Source: Nocardia goodfellowii (lineage in GTDB: Bacteria > Actinomycetota > Actinomycetes > Mycobacteriales > Mycobacteriaceae). From it: a stretch of 64,000 nt of DNA. The stretch spans positions 248,001-312,000 of the forward strand of contig NZ_JAGGMR010000001.1 in NCBI RefSeq assembly GCF_017875645.1. Direction: 5' to 3'. The position numbers and the translations under genes are program-made. A model generated the notes under the pieces. It saw only the letters and a list, made by a program, of their open reading frames with translations. It did not search any database and was not told the DNA's origin. Positions 26,921 to 36,387 of this stretch are shown one piece after another (the stretch's first letter is position 1; each line of letters begins with the position of its first letter).

Positions 26921-29900
26921 TCGACCTGCGGCATCCAGGCCGTCTGGATGAGGCCCTGCGAGTTACGGGTGATGAAAGTGCCCCGGCCCGGCGGCAGCGG
27001 GCTCGGGCGAACGGTGCCCAGCAGCACGCCCTCATCCTTCGGGCAGCTCATCAGCAGACCCGCGGACCCGAGATCCTTCATCCGCGCGAGCGCGCCGCCG
27101 TACATGGCACGACCCGCGCCGCCGGCCCGGCGGGCGATGATCAGATGGAATCCGACATCCCGTGCGTGCGGAATGTATTCGACCAGCGGCGCGACCGGGT
27201 CGCCCATGGAGGTGGCGACCAAGTCGTAGTCGTCGATGATCACATACAGTTCCGGCCCGGTCAGCCAGGAACGCTCCCGCAGCTGCTGCGGCGTCACATC
27301 GGCGGGAGCCTGGCGCTTCTCCAGGTAAGCCGCCAGATCGGCCATGTTCTGAGTGAACTGCGGCGCGGTGGAGCCGTAGCCGGCCTGGTAGCCCTGCGGG
27401 ATCATCCCCAGCAGGCCGCGGCGGTAGTCGCCGACGATGAACCGAGCCGTGTCCGGCGTATTCGACGCCGCGATGCCCTCGATGATCGAGCGCAGCAGCG
27501 TGGTCTTCCCGGATTCGGTATCGCCGAGGATGATGAAGTGCGGTGTCTCGTTGAAATCGAGATACACCGGCGCCAGCTCGGCTTCGTTGATACCGATCGG
27601 GATGCGCGCGTTGCGGCGGCTCCGATCGACCTGGGACGGGAAATTTCCGGCGGCCTGTAGCAGCTGGTCGCGGTGCAGCAGTTCGGGCAGCATGCGCGCG
27701 GCGGGCGCCGGGCGGCCCGGGGTGAGCCGGGCGATGGTCGAAACCGCTTCGGCGACAGCCTGACCCAGGGTGTTCAGGTCCGAGCTGCCGTCGATGCGCG
27801 GCAGGCCGGTCAGCATGTGCAAGGTCTCCGCGGTCATACCGCGACCCGGGCGGCCCTGCGGAACCAGGGCCGCGAACTTGCGGCCGAAATCGGAGTCCAT
27901 CGGGTCACCCAGGCGCAGCTCGATCCGGGTTCCGATCTGGTCCTTCAGCGCCGGACGGGCTTCGGCCCAGCGAGCCAGCGCGATGACGACGTGCACGCCG
28001 TACGAAAGACCCTGCACCGCAAGGTTCATGATCGGTTGTTCGAGCGGGTCGAAATCCTGCCGGATCGAGCCGAAACCGTCGATCACCAGGAAGACGTCAC
28101 CGAACGGGTCCTCGTGCGCGCCGGCGGCGGCCGGGCTGCTGCCCGGATCCAGCGACCGCAGCCGCCGGAACTCCTGCATCGACTCGATATTGAGGGCGCG
28201 GAACCGCTGCTCGCGCGCCCGCACGATCGACGTCATCTCGGCGACGGTGCGCCGGACCTTGTCCTCGTCCATGCGGCCCGCGACGGAACCGACGTGCGGC
28301 AGGCCCTGGAGGCTGGCCAGGGTGCCGCCACCGAAGTCGAGGCAGTAGAACTGCACCTGTTCGGCGGTGTGCGTCATGGACATCGACATGATCAGGGTGC
28401 GCAGCGCGGTCGACTTACCGGACTGCGGACCACCGACGATGGCCACGTTGCCGCGGGCGCCGGCCAGATCCACCACCAGGTTGTCCCGCCGCTGGTCGTA
28501 GGGACGGTCGACGATGCCGATGGGCGCGCGCAAGGTCGCGATCGCCGAGTACTCGCCGGTGAGGATGGAGCGCGGGTTGAGCGCGTCCAGAGTGGGCGCC
28601 TCGTCCAGCGGCGGCAGCCAGATCTCGTGCGCCGGGCGGCCGTGGCCGCGGATGCGCGAGACGAGCATGTTGAGGTTGGAGATCTGCTCGCCTTCCTCGT
28701 TGACGTGCTCGGTCTCCTCGCCGCCCGTGCCGGCGGGCAGCGGCACCCGGTCGATGGCCCGGAAGTCGACGTGATGCGCGGTGAAAGGCCTTGCCTTGAC
28801 ATCGATTTCACCACCCGCGACACCCGCCTGGGTCACGTCGCGCTGCGATCCGCCACCGACATACGGGCCGGAGACGTAGGAGGCCTGGAAGCGCTGGATC
28901 TCACCCGAATCGGACTTGAGGTAACCGCCACCGGGGATACCGGGCAGGTTGTACGCGTCAGGGACACCGAGGACCTGACGGGATTCGTTGGCGGAGAACG
29001 TCTTCAGACCGATGCGGTAGGACAGGTGCGACTCCAGGCCCTTGAGCTTGCCCTCTTCCAAGCGCTGCGAGGCCAGCAGCAGGTGCACATGCAGCGAGCG
29101 GCCCAGACGACCGATCATCACGAACAGCTCCGCGAAATCCGGGTGCTGGGTGAGCAATTCGGAGAACTCGTCCAGCACCACGAACAGCGCGGGCAACGGA
29201 TCCAGGTCGGCGCCCGCGGCACGGGCCTTCTCGTACTCGGAGACGTTGGCGAAGTTACCGGCCTGCCGCAGCACTTCCTGGCGGCGGTTCATCTCACCGG
29301 CCAGCGCGTCGCGCATACGGTCGACGAGGTCGGCTTCCTCCTCGAGGTTGGTGATGACCGCGGCGACGTGCGGCACACCGTCCAGGCCGAGGAAGGTCGC
29401 ACCACCCTTGAAGTCGACCAGGACCAGGTTGAGCTGGTCCGGGGAATGCGTCGCGAGCAGCGAAAGCACAAGGGTGCGAAGGAATTCCGACTTACCGGAA
29501 CCGGTCGCGCCGATACACAGGCCGTGCGGGCCCATACCGCTTTCCGCGGCTTCCTTGATGTCGAGTTCCACCGGCAGCCCGTCGGCGCCGACGCCGAACG
29601 GAACACGCAGACGTTCGCGGCCGTAGCGTGGACGCCAGGCGTGTTCGGGGTTGAAGGTACCGATATCGCCCAGGTTCATCAGCTGCGCCCAGGTCGAAAT
29701 AACCTCGGCTTCACTGGATTCCACATCGCTGGATTTCTGGGTGGCCGCCCGGTACGGGGCCAGGCGGCGGGCCACCTGCTGCGCCTGCTGGACGCTGATC
29801 CGGTCGATCGTGGCGAAACGTTCCTGGTTGCCGGTGGCGCCGCGGCCGATGCACTCACCGTTCTCGATGACCATCTTGATACCGCGCGAAACCGCCAGGC

Positions 29901-30969
29901 GCGGTGCGTAACCGCACAGGTCGATGATGGTGACGCCCTCGTAGCCGGATTCACGCAGCTGGTCGTCCTCGGCCTCGAGCAGGCCGCCGTCGACGACGAT
30001 CACGATGTGCACCAGGTTGGCGTTCGCGGGCTGGTTACGGGAATAGCGCACCCGGGTGGCGAGCATCGGATGCAGGCCGGTCATCGCCTCCCGGATGGAG
30101 CCGTAGAACATGCGCTGGGTCCCGATGCCGTCCTGGGCGTCCGGATGCTGGGTGTGCGGAAGCCATTTGGTCCACTCCCACTCGCGCGCGGTGTCCGGGC
30201 CCGCCACGATGGCGACCAGCACCTGGTCGGGCGCTTGGAACATGCAGAGCTGCAACAGCATCGCGCGCGTCATGTCGCGGGCCTCGGCGCGCTCGCCGTC
30301 CAGGGCAATGGTCGCGAAGCCCTTCACCGCGATGGCGGTGGGCAGGTCCGGAACCGTGGAGTGCGCGCGCACGAAGCGCCGAAGCGACACTGCCGCAATG
30401 GGTTCCAGCTCTTCGACCGGTCCGGTCTCCGGCGCGACGAGGCGAGTTGCCAGGCGCTGACCGCCGATGCCGATGCGCGCGTGACAGAAATCCTTGTCGC
30501 CGGCCCGGCGCTCCCACATGCGGCTGGTGCCGGCGAGCATCCAGATCAGCGCGGGCTCGGGATGACTCCACTCGACGGAAGCGCGCTGCTGCTTGGCGGT
30601 TTCGTTGACATCGCGGCGGACCTGATCGAGGTAGCGCAGGTAATCCTTGCGATCCTCGTTGGCCTCGGCCGCCTTCTGGCCCTTGCCGCCGCCCTGACCG
30701 GCGAACATGCCGACCATGGAGAACATCATCATGAGCGGGAACATCATGGTCATCGGGTTGGAGCCGATCGAACCCAGACCGCCCTGATTGGTGATGAGCA
30801 GAGCCATCATGCCGACCATGCCGATGATCATCACGACGGGCATCAGCTTCATGAGCAGATTGCCCGGTGTCACCCGGGGGATTTCGGGCGGTGGTTGCAG
30901 CGTGACCTCGCCGCCGGGGGTTCGTGGCATCTCCCGGCGCGCACGACGCTGAAACCTGACCGTACTCAA
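26917..30969 (-). CDS. eccC: Type VII secretion ATPase EccC (ESX-4-like)
   Basis: 1350 residues, a full-length single-chain EccC that drives substrate recognition and export at the inner membrane. Two membrane helices lie near residues 38-95, then three FtsK/SpoIIIE-type ATPase domains with Walker A motifs GATGSGKSE (near 484), GGPQSGKST (near 853) and GDTESGKTT (near 1150). Domain one also has LVDFKGGATF and FVVLDEFSELL. The TTG start has GAGG upstream. It is divergent from eccD across a 327-base gap and overlaps the Rv3446c-type gene downstream. Confidence 0.96.
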   Translation of the reverse strand: MSTVRFQRRARREMPRTPGGEVTLQPPPEIPRVTPGNLLMKLMPVVMIIGMVGMMALLITNQGGLGSIGSNPMTMMFPLMMMFSMVGMFAGQGGGKGQKAAEANEDRKDYLRYLDQVRRDVNETAKQQRASVEWSHPEPALIWMLAGTSRMWERRAGDKDFCHARIGIGGQRLATRLVAPETGPVEELEPIAAVSLRRFVRAHSTVPDLPTAIAVKGFATIALDGERAEARDMTRAMLLQLCMFQAPDQVLVAIVAGPDTAREWEWTKWLPHTQHPDAQDGIGTQRMFYGSIREAMTGLHPMLATRVRYSRNQPANANLVHIVIVVDGGLLEAEDDQLRESGYEGVTIIDLCGYAPRLAVSRGIKMVIENGECIGRGATGNQERFATIDRISVQQAQQVARRLAPYRAATQKSSDVESSEAEVISTWAQLMNLGDIGTFNPEHAWRPRYGRERLRVPFGVGADGLPVELDIKEAAESGMGPHGLCIGATGSGKSEFLRTLVLSLLATHSPDQLNLVLVDFKGGATFLGLDGVPHVAAVITNLEEEADLVDRMRDALAGEMNRRQEVLRQAGNFANVSEYEKARAAGADLDPLPALFVVLDEFSELLTQHPDFAELFVMIGRLGRSLHVHLLLASQRLEEGKLKGLESHLSYRIGLKTFSANESRQVLGVPDAYNLPGIPGGGYLKSDSGEIQRFQASYVSGPYVGGGSQRDVTQAGVAGGEIDVKARPFTAHHVDFRAIDRVPLPAGTGGEETEHVNEEGEQISNLNMLVSRIRGHGRPAHEIWLPPLDEAPTLDALNPRSILTGEYSAIATLRAPIGIVDRPYDQRRDNLVVDLAGARGNVAIVGGPQSGKSTALRTLIMSMSMTHTAEQVQFYCLDFGGGTLASLQGLPHVGSVAGRMDEDKVRRTVAEMTSIVRAREQRFRALNIESMQEFRRLRSLDPGSSPAAAGAHEDPFGDVFLVIDGFGSIRQDFDPLEQPIMNLAVQGLSYGVHVVIALARWAEARPALKDQIGTRIELRLGDPMDSDFGRKFAALVPQGRPGRGMTAETLHMLTGLPRIDGSSDLNTLGQAVAEAVSTIARLTPGRPAPAARMLPELLHRDQLLQAAGNFPSQVDRSRRNARIPIGINEAELAPVYLDFNETPHFIILGDTESGKTTLLRSIIEGIAASNTPDTARFIVGDYRRGLLGMIPQGYQAGYGSTAPQFTQNMADLAAYLEKRQAPADVTPQQLRERSWLTGPELYVIIDDYDLVATSMGDPVAPLVEYIPHARDVGFHLIIARRAGGAGRAMYGGALARMKDLGSAGLLMSCPKDEGVLLGTVRPSPLPPGRGTFITRNSQGLIQTAWMPQVE

Positions 30970-31296
30970 GCCCGAGCCTCGCTAACGCTCGGCTCAGCCC
31001 CGAGTACGGGCGTAGCTGTGTTGATTCGTCGCTCGCTGCGCTCGCACATGCTGAAGCGAATCCCCCTCTTGAAAGCTTACAACTTCGGCCTCAGTGTAGA
31101 GGCCACCGCCGACATGTCGTAGAGTTCGACCAGCATTCTGCTGCCCGGATGATGGGTTCGCAAGCTCGCCCGCTGCGCGCGGGCCTGCGAAAAAGCAGAG
31201 GCTGCGGCGTGAACCGAGGGCCCGGAGACGGTAGCTTGCGAACCACGTAGGGCACAGTGAACGCCGCAAATAGGCACCGCACGATTTGGGGGAAGC
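30970..31296. other. Divergent promoter region between eccC and eccD
   Basis: 327 bases between start codons on opposite strands. It must hold promoters for both secretion operons. I see several short inverted repeats built from CGCTCG-like elements near the eccC end but no clean operator or promoter consensus. Confidence 0.45.
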
Positions 31297-32763
31297 TTGA
31301 CGCACGCGCGACTTGACCACATCGAAGAAGATTCCTCGCGCGGCATCGTCCGTGCGCCGGACTTGGCTCGGGTCACCATCCTGGCGAAGCACACCCAGGT
31401 GGATATGGCTATCCCGGTTGACGTGCCGGTCGCCCTCGTGATCCCCAGCGTCGTCGATATGGTTGCCCAGCACAGCCGTTCCAACGACTTCGACAACGAG
31501 GGCGAGCGTTTCGAGCCCGCCGAATGGGTGCTGGCCCGCATCGGGCATCCCCCGTTCTCCAACTCGCTGTCCCTCGGCGAGCACGGTGTCCGCGACGGCG
31601 AGCTGCTCATGCTCGAGTCGGCCTCGCACACCGCGCCGGTGCCGCTGTTCGACGACATCATGTACAACGTCGCGATCGCCGACGCCGACCACTACCGCAG
31701 CTGGACGCCGAAGACCGCGCGGATCACCGGTTCGGTGCTGGCGGCGCTCACGATGATTGTGGGCTGCCTCGGTCTGCTCATGTCACCGGGCTCGATGCCG
31801 GAATGGGTCAGCGGATCCATCGCACTGGGTGTGGCGATTCTGTTCGTCGTAGCCGGCATGGTGCTCAGCCGGATGTACGGCGACACTTCCACCTCGCTGG
31901 TCCTGGGCGGTTGCGCGCTGCCCGCGGCGTTCACGGCGGGCATGCTCTATGTCCCCGATCACTACGGCTGGGCGCATCTGCTGCTCGGCTCCGTGCTGCT
32001 GGGCGCGACGGCGGTCCTCGCCTGGCGCGTCACCGGTGTCGGGCTGGCGCTGTTCATCGGCGCGGCGACGCTCGCGGTCTACGCCGTTCCGGCCGCACTC
32101 GTGGGTCTGCTCACCGATCAGTCGACGAAGGCCATCGGCGCGGTCGGCGCGGCCCTCGGCCTCATGGGATTGTCGCTGTCACCGCGCATTTCGATGCTGC
32201 TTTCGAAGTTGCCGCTGCCGCCCGTGCCCTCCCCCGGCACCCCGATCGACCCGACCGAGGACGACCCGGACGACCACCGCGCGCTGCCCACGATGGAGGC
32301 GCTGCGCCAGAAGTCCGAACGCGCCCGCATGTACCTCGGCGGCCTGGTCACCGCGACCACGCTGGTCACCGTCGTCGGCGCGCTCGCCGGCACCGACCCG
32401 GGCTCGAAAGGCGCCTACTGGCCCGGCATCTCGCTCGCGCTGGTGTGCGCGGCGGTGCTGATGTTCCGCAGCCGCACCTACGCGGGCGCGGAGCAGGCCG
32501 TGGTGCTCATCGTCGGCGGCGCGTCCATCGTGCTGATCATGCTGACCGGCGCCGGCCTGGAAATGGAGATGCCGCTGGCCATCTTCGGCGCGGCCATGCT
32601 GATCCTGGTGGTCGCGCTGATCCTCGGCATCATCATCCCCAACCAGGAAGCCACCCCGCCCATGCGCCGCGGCGTAGAGCTGCTCGAATACGCCTTCGTG
32701 GCCGCCGTGCTGCCCCTGGTTTTCTGGGTGGCGTCGCTCTACTCCCTCGTGCGCGGGCTGTGA
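31297..32763 (+). CDS. eccD: Type VII secretion integral membrane protein EccD
   Basis: 488 residues. Residues 15-115 form the ubiquitin-like YukD-type cytosolic domain (RVTILAKHTQVDMAIP through LMLESASHT), followed by about eleven hydrophobic helices to the C-terminus; this is the EccD pore component of the ESX inner-membrane complex. A cytosolic charged loop around residue 320 separates helices six and seven. The TTG start is supported by GGGGGAAG upstream. Its stop overlaps the start of mycP, so the two are coupled. Confidence 0.95.
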   Translation: MTHARLDHIEEDSSRGIVRAPDLARVTILAKHTQVDMAIPVDVPVALVIPSVVDMVAQHSRSNDFDNEGERFEPAEWVLARIGHPPFSNSLSLGEHGVRDGELLMLESASHTAPVPLFDDIMYNVAIADADHYRSWTPKTARITGSVLAALTMIVGCLGLLMSPGSMPEWVSGSIALGVAILFVVAGMVLSRMYGDTSTSLVLGGCALPAAFTAGMLYVPDHYGWAHLLLGSVLLGATAVLAWRVTGVGLALFIGAATLAVYAVPAALVGLLTDQSTKAIGAVGAALGLMGLSLSPRISMLLSKLPLPPVPSPGTPIDPTEDDPDDHRALPTMEALRQKSERARMYLGGLVTATTLVTVVGALAGTDPGSKGAYWPGISLALVCAAVLMFRSRTYAGAEQAVVLIVGGASIVLIMLTGAGLEMEMPLAIFGAAMLILVVALILGIIIPNQEATPPMRRGVELLEYAFVAAVLPLVFWVASLYSLVRGL

Positions 32764-34187
32764 AGCGTCCACTACGGGTCGCCGCGCTCGCGGCCACGCT
32801 GGGGTTGAGCGCGTCGTTCGGTATCGGGGCGAATGTTGGTGTGGCGCAGGCGGACCGGCCCATCGTCGATGCGACCCTGCTGCCACCCGGTGATCCAGCG
32901 GTACCGCCGCACAAAACTGAGCGACCGTCCTCCGGTACCTGCAACAGCACCGTGAAGGCCGGTGACGGCGCCTCGATCCCCACCGCGCAACGTGCACTGG
33001 ACCTCGAGCGCGCTTGGAAGTTCTCCAAAGGCGCAGGGCAGATCGTGGCGGTCATCGACACCGGTGTCGTGCGGCATCCCAGGCTGCCTGGGCTCATGGC
33101 CGAGGGCGACTATGTCGCGAACCCCGGTGATGGAACCGAGGATTGCGATGCGCACGGAACTTTCGTGGCGGGCCTGATCGCCGCCTCCCAGGTCGAGGGC
33201 CAAGGCTTCGCGGGTGTGGCGCCGGAAGCGCGGATCATGACGATCCGTCAGACATCCACCAAGTACCAGAAGGAAGGCGCGTCGAGGGACAAGGGCCCCG
33301 ATGAGATGCCCGAAGGTTACGGCAGTGTGGGCACCATGGCCTCCGCGATTGTTCGAGCGGTCGACAATGGCGCGACAGTCATCAACATTTCCGAGACTTG
33401 GTGTGGGACAAGCAGTTCCGCTGACGGCGTCGTCGGCGCGGCGGTGGAGTACGCCGTGAACCGTAACGTGGTCGTGGTAGCGGCCGCAGGTAATAGCGAT
33501 GGCGCTTGCAAATCTCCGGTAAACAAGGTGATCAATCCGCTCGACCCCACCTCCGACCCATGGTCGGACAGCAATAGCCCGCTGAAGGTCGCACCTGCCC
33601 GATGGGACGACTATGTTCTCTCGGTCGGCTCCATCGATTCCAACGGCGCGGCTTCGTCGTTCACTGTGCCCGGTCCCTGGCTGAGCGTGGCCGCCCCGGG
33701 CGAGAACATGACCTCGCTCAATCCGATTCAGGATGACAAGGGGCAATGGGGGACCGCCACCGGCAAACTCAATGAGCGTGGTGAGCAGATGCCGATCACC
33801 GGGACCAGTTTCGCCGCACCGATCGTCTCCGGAGTGGTCGCGTTAGTGCGGGCCCGCTTCCCGGAGCTGACCGCACGTGAAGTGATGAAACGGATTCAAG
33901 CTACTGCGCACGCTCCCGCCGAAGGTTGGAACCCTTACGTCGGCTACGGCGCGGTTGATCCGATCGCGGCACTCACCGACGAGGTCACCGGCGAACTCCC
34001 GCCCAAGCGCCCCACCCCCGCCAAGAGTCAACAACTCGCGGTACCGAAGGCACCGACCCCACCGGACAACACTGCCCGGAATGTGGCGTTGATCGGAACA
34101 GGGGTCATCGGCGGGGCCTTGATTCTGGGCTACCTGGCGTCGTTCCCCATCAGGCGCAGGTTCGGCGTCCGCTCCGACGACGCCTGA
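32760..34187 (+). CDS. mycP: Mycosin, type VII secretion-associated subtilisin-like protease
   Basis: 475 residues from the GTG at 32760, which overlaps the eccD stop and begins a signal peptide (LAATLGLSASFGIG, cleavage near AQA). Catalytic residues are D100 in AVIDTG, H132 in DAHGTFVAG and a serine near 350 in GTSFAAP. A C-terminal membrane helix (VALIGTGVIGGALILGYLA) anchors it with the protease outside. Mycosins stabilise and cap the ESX complex and process substrates. All three catalytic residues are intact. Confidence 0.95.
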   Translation: MKRPLRVAALAATLGLSASFGIGANVGVAQADRPIVDATLLPPGDPAVPPHKTERPSSGTCNSTVKAGDGASIPTAQRALDLERAWKFSKGAGQIVAVIDTGVVRHPRLPGLMAEGDYVANPGDGTEDCDAHGTFVAGLIAASQVEGQGFAGVAPEARIMTIRQTSTKYQKEGASRDKGPDEMPEGYGSVGTMASAIVRAVDNGATVINISETWCGTSSSADGVVGAAVEYAVNRNVVVVAAAGNSDGACKSPVNKVINPLDPTSDPWSDSNSPLKVAPARWDDYVLSVGSIDSNGAASSFTVPGPWLSVAAPGENMTSLNPIQDDKGQWGTATGKLNERGEQMPITGTSFAAPIVSGVVALVRARFPELTAREVMKRIQATAHAPAEGWNPYVGYGAVDPIAALTDEVTGELPPKRPTPAKSQQLAVPKAPTPPDNTARNVALIGTGVIGGALILGYLASFPIRRRFGVRSDDA

Positions 34188-34385
34188 TCCGATACGCGAA
34201 ACCTTCACCCGCGTAGCCGTTTTCCTGCCTGATCGAGCAATTCTCCATCGAGCAGCGGGCTACTTCGCAACTCGTTCGACCCGGACGCCTCGGCGACCGG
34301 CATGCCGACGTGAGCACATGTGTGAAGTCACAGACTCCTTTGCGGGGACGCGGTACCTCTGAGGTGCGACGATCTACGCGGGCCC

Positions 34386-34898
34386 ATGTTCGAGGTGGGC
34401 GCAGAGCGAGCGGGGTTTGGCATGAGTGGTGTGCGAGCGGCTGACGGGGAGCGGGGGTATTTGCCGAGTCGGCAGGCGGCGGCTGTGGCGCTGGCGGTGC
34501 TCGGGGCGATCGTCTGGGCTTTCGAATCGCTGAGCGCCTGGGACCGATCCACGCAGCCGAAGTTTCGGGAGGGGACTTATATTCAGCTGGGCGGGGTCGA
34601 GCTCGGCTCGCAGCAGATGCTGTTTATCGCGATGGTCTCGTTCGGATTTGTGGCGGCGTTGTTGCTGCTCGGTGCGGTTCTGATGGCTCCGCACTATCCG
34701 AGCGGCCGTTTCCTGGTCGCTTCGGCCTGTGTGCTCGTCTTGCTCGGGCAGACGGTCGTGCTGGTTCTTACGCTGCTGCCGGATGATTGGCTGGTCTACA
34801 GCCCGCCGTCGAGCATCGCGACCAGCGAACTGCTCATGCTCTGCCCGCTCATCACGCTCTGGTGCGTCGCGAAACGCACCAGAGCGCTGGACAATTAG
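34386..34898 (+). CDS. Small hypothetical membrane protein
   Basis: 170 residues with about four hydrophobic helices (near 30-47, 80-103, 107-130 and 143-160) and a mixed loop in between. No family recognised. An internal ATG at 34422 begins a sequence (MSGVRAADGERG) just as plausible as the first; neither has a strong ribosome site. It lies between mycP and the regulator gene with which it converges. A role in secretion is possible only by position. Confidence 0.5.
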   Translation: MFEVGAERAGFGMSGVRAADGERGYLPSRQAAAVALAVLGAIVWAFESLSAWDRSTQPKFREGTYIQLGGVELGSQQMLFIAMVSFGFVAALLLLGAVLMAPHYPSGRFLVASACVLVLLGQTVVLVLTLLPDDWLVYSPPSSIATSELLMLCPLITLWCVAKRTRALDN

Positions 34899-34917
34899 TT
34901 GTTGCGGGGCGGGACGT

Positions 34918-35853
34918 TCATGACGGCCGGTAATGGTCGGCGAGGTCGTTGGCGAGGTCGTGTAAGTGAGCCTTGGCCTCGGGCGGGCCGTGGACGGTGA
35001 CCGACTTTCCGAACGGCAGCAGCGCTCGCACATCCTCCAGCTGCAGGAATTCGATTGTGACTTCGTGGCCGTCCTGTCGAAGTCGTTGACCGAAGATCCA
35101 CTTCGCTCGTTCGAGCTGTGTCCGATCGAAAGTAACGGTGACTTCGATGACGTGGTCGTGCGCCCACTGCTCGGTGAGCGCCGCCGCGACGCCGGCCAGG
35201 GTCTGGTCCGGCCGGGTCTGTCGTGCACGATCGGTTTCCGACCATGCCGTGATGCGTTCGAGGCGATACATCCGCGGCACCCGCTCGCAGTCGGCGATCA
35301 GATACCAGATACCTGCCTTGGCCAGCAGCCCGTAGGGGTCCACGACCAGGTCGAGTCGCCTGCGTCGGCGAGAACTGTCGTACTCGATCCGGAGCCGTCG
35401 ACCGCGCCGCAGCGGACCGATCAGCGCGGCCGGAGCCGTCCCGTCGGGTCGTTGCTGGAGCCAAGGGCGGCTGTCCACGTGTACGACCTCGGCGAGCGGG
35501 AGAAGATCCTCGGTGCGGGGCCGCCGAACGTTGGTGATCTTGGCGAGCGCGCGCCGGCTCTCGATCGAGGCATCGAGGTCTTCGCGCTGCTTCGCATCCA
35601 GTCCCGTGAGCGACAAGTGGTCGCGTTCGCCCGGGGTGAGGCGGGTGAGGTCGAGTCCCGTGCTGGGGAGAACGGTCACGCCTCCCAGTCGGCCACGTTG
35701 TGCGGACACCGGGAAGCCGGCCTCCCGCAGCCAGTTGAGGTCCCGAGTGATGGTCCGAAGCGATACCCCCAGTGCTGCGGCCAGGTCGGAGGTGGTCACG
35801 GCATCCCGAGTTCCCAGGAGCAGCATCAGAGAGAAGAACCGGTCCGGGGTCAC
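34918..35853 (-). CDS. WYL-domain HTH transcriptional regulator (YafY-like)
   Basis: 311 residues from the GTG at 35853. The N-terminal helix-turn-helix (TTSDLAAALGVSLRTITRDL) is near residues 20-40, a WYL domain covers about 120-205 (RIEYDSS, VDPYGLLAKAGIWYLIADC, YRLERI), and a WCX-type C-terminal extension follows. Such proteins bind ligands, often nucleic acid fragments or small molecules, to control nearby genes. A longer frame reaches 35943 but would cover an inverted repeat and the promoter of the divergent VOC gene, so the shorter start is preferred. Confidence 0.8.
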   Translation of the reverse strand: MTPDRFFSLMLLLGTRDAVTTSDLAAALGVSLRTITRDLNWLREAGFPVSAQRGRLGGVTVLPSTGLDLTRLTPGERDHLSLTGLDAKQREDLDASIESRRALAKITNVRRPRTEDLLPLAEVVHVDSRPWLQQRPDGTAPAALIGPLRRGRRLRIEYDSSRRRRRLDLVVDPYGLLAKAGIWYLIADCERVPRMYRLERITAWSETDRARQTRPDQTLAGVAAALTEQWAHDHVIEVTVTFDRTQLERAKWIFGQRLRQDGHEVTIEFLQLEDVRALLPFGKSVTVHGPPEAKAHLHDLANDLADHYRPS

Positions 35854-35877
35854 CCTTGGAAGTTTCTCAGCAAATAC

Positions 35878-35902
35878 GACAGGATGTGGCGCATATTCTG
35901 TC
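35878..35902. promoter_or_regulatory. Imperfect palindrome, candidate operator of the WYL regulator
   Basis: GACAGGATGTG and CATATTCTGTC are inverted halves matching at 9 of 11 positions around a GCG spacer. The site lies between the start codons of two divergent genes, the WYL regulator (35853) and the VOC protein (35946), the classic place for an autoregulating switch. Confidence 0.5.
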
Positions 35903-35945
35903 CAGGCTGGTGGATGCGTTGCCCACGACCTGAAAGGGAACAATC

Positions 35946-36311
35946 ATGACCGCATCCGTCGTGACCATCGTCTATGTGAACGATGCTCCTGCCGCTGCCC
36001 GCTTCTATGGTGACCTGCTCGGTATGAGCCCGTCGTTCGAGACTCCGGGATACATCACCTTCGACCTCGGCCCCGGTGCTGACCTGGCCTTGTGGTCAGG
36101 GCAGTTCGAGAATCTCGCCCCCGACGTCCCACGAACCAGCGAGGTCTGTCTCGCCATCGACGGTGGCGCCGACCAACTCGACGCCATCTTCAACCAGTGG
36201 CAATCCAAGGGCATCACGATCCTGAAAAAACCCCACGACGCGGGCTTCGGCCGCACGTTCCTCGCAGCCGATCCCGACGGAAACCGGATCCGCGTCGCAC
36301 CGCGGGACTGA
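35946..36311 (+). CDS. VOC (glyoxalase/bleomycin resistance-like) family protein
   Basis: 121 residues with the paired beta-alpha-beta-beta-beta modules of the vicinal-oxygen-chelate fold: TIVYVNDAPAAARFYGDLLG at the start, DLALWSGQ mid-protein, and the ending FLAADPDGNRIRVAP that usually supplies a metal-binding or structural acidic region. The substrate is unknown; members include dioxygenases, glyoxalases and drug-binding proteins. AAAGGGA precedes the ATG. Divergent from the WYL regulator and probably its target. Confidence 0.8.
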   Translation: MTASVVTIVYVNDAPAAARFYGDLLGMSPSFETPGYITFDLGPGADLALWSGQFENLAPDVPRTSEVCLAIDGGADQLDAIFNQWQSKGITILKKPHDAGFGRTFLAADPDGNRIRVAPRD

Positions 36312-36387
36312 CGAAGCTTTTCTGGCGGCACGCGCCGATTCATCGACCCGGCGGAGGAGGAAACCCAAGCCGGGCACCCTCATACAA

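Noticed and set aside
27673..31122. Long plus-strand open frame of over 1100 codons antisense to eccC
   Set aside because: It mirrors the third-position GC bias of eccC on the other strand, has a low-complexity Gly/Arg/His/Val-rich product and no recognisable domain.
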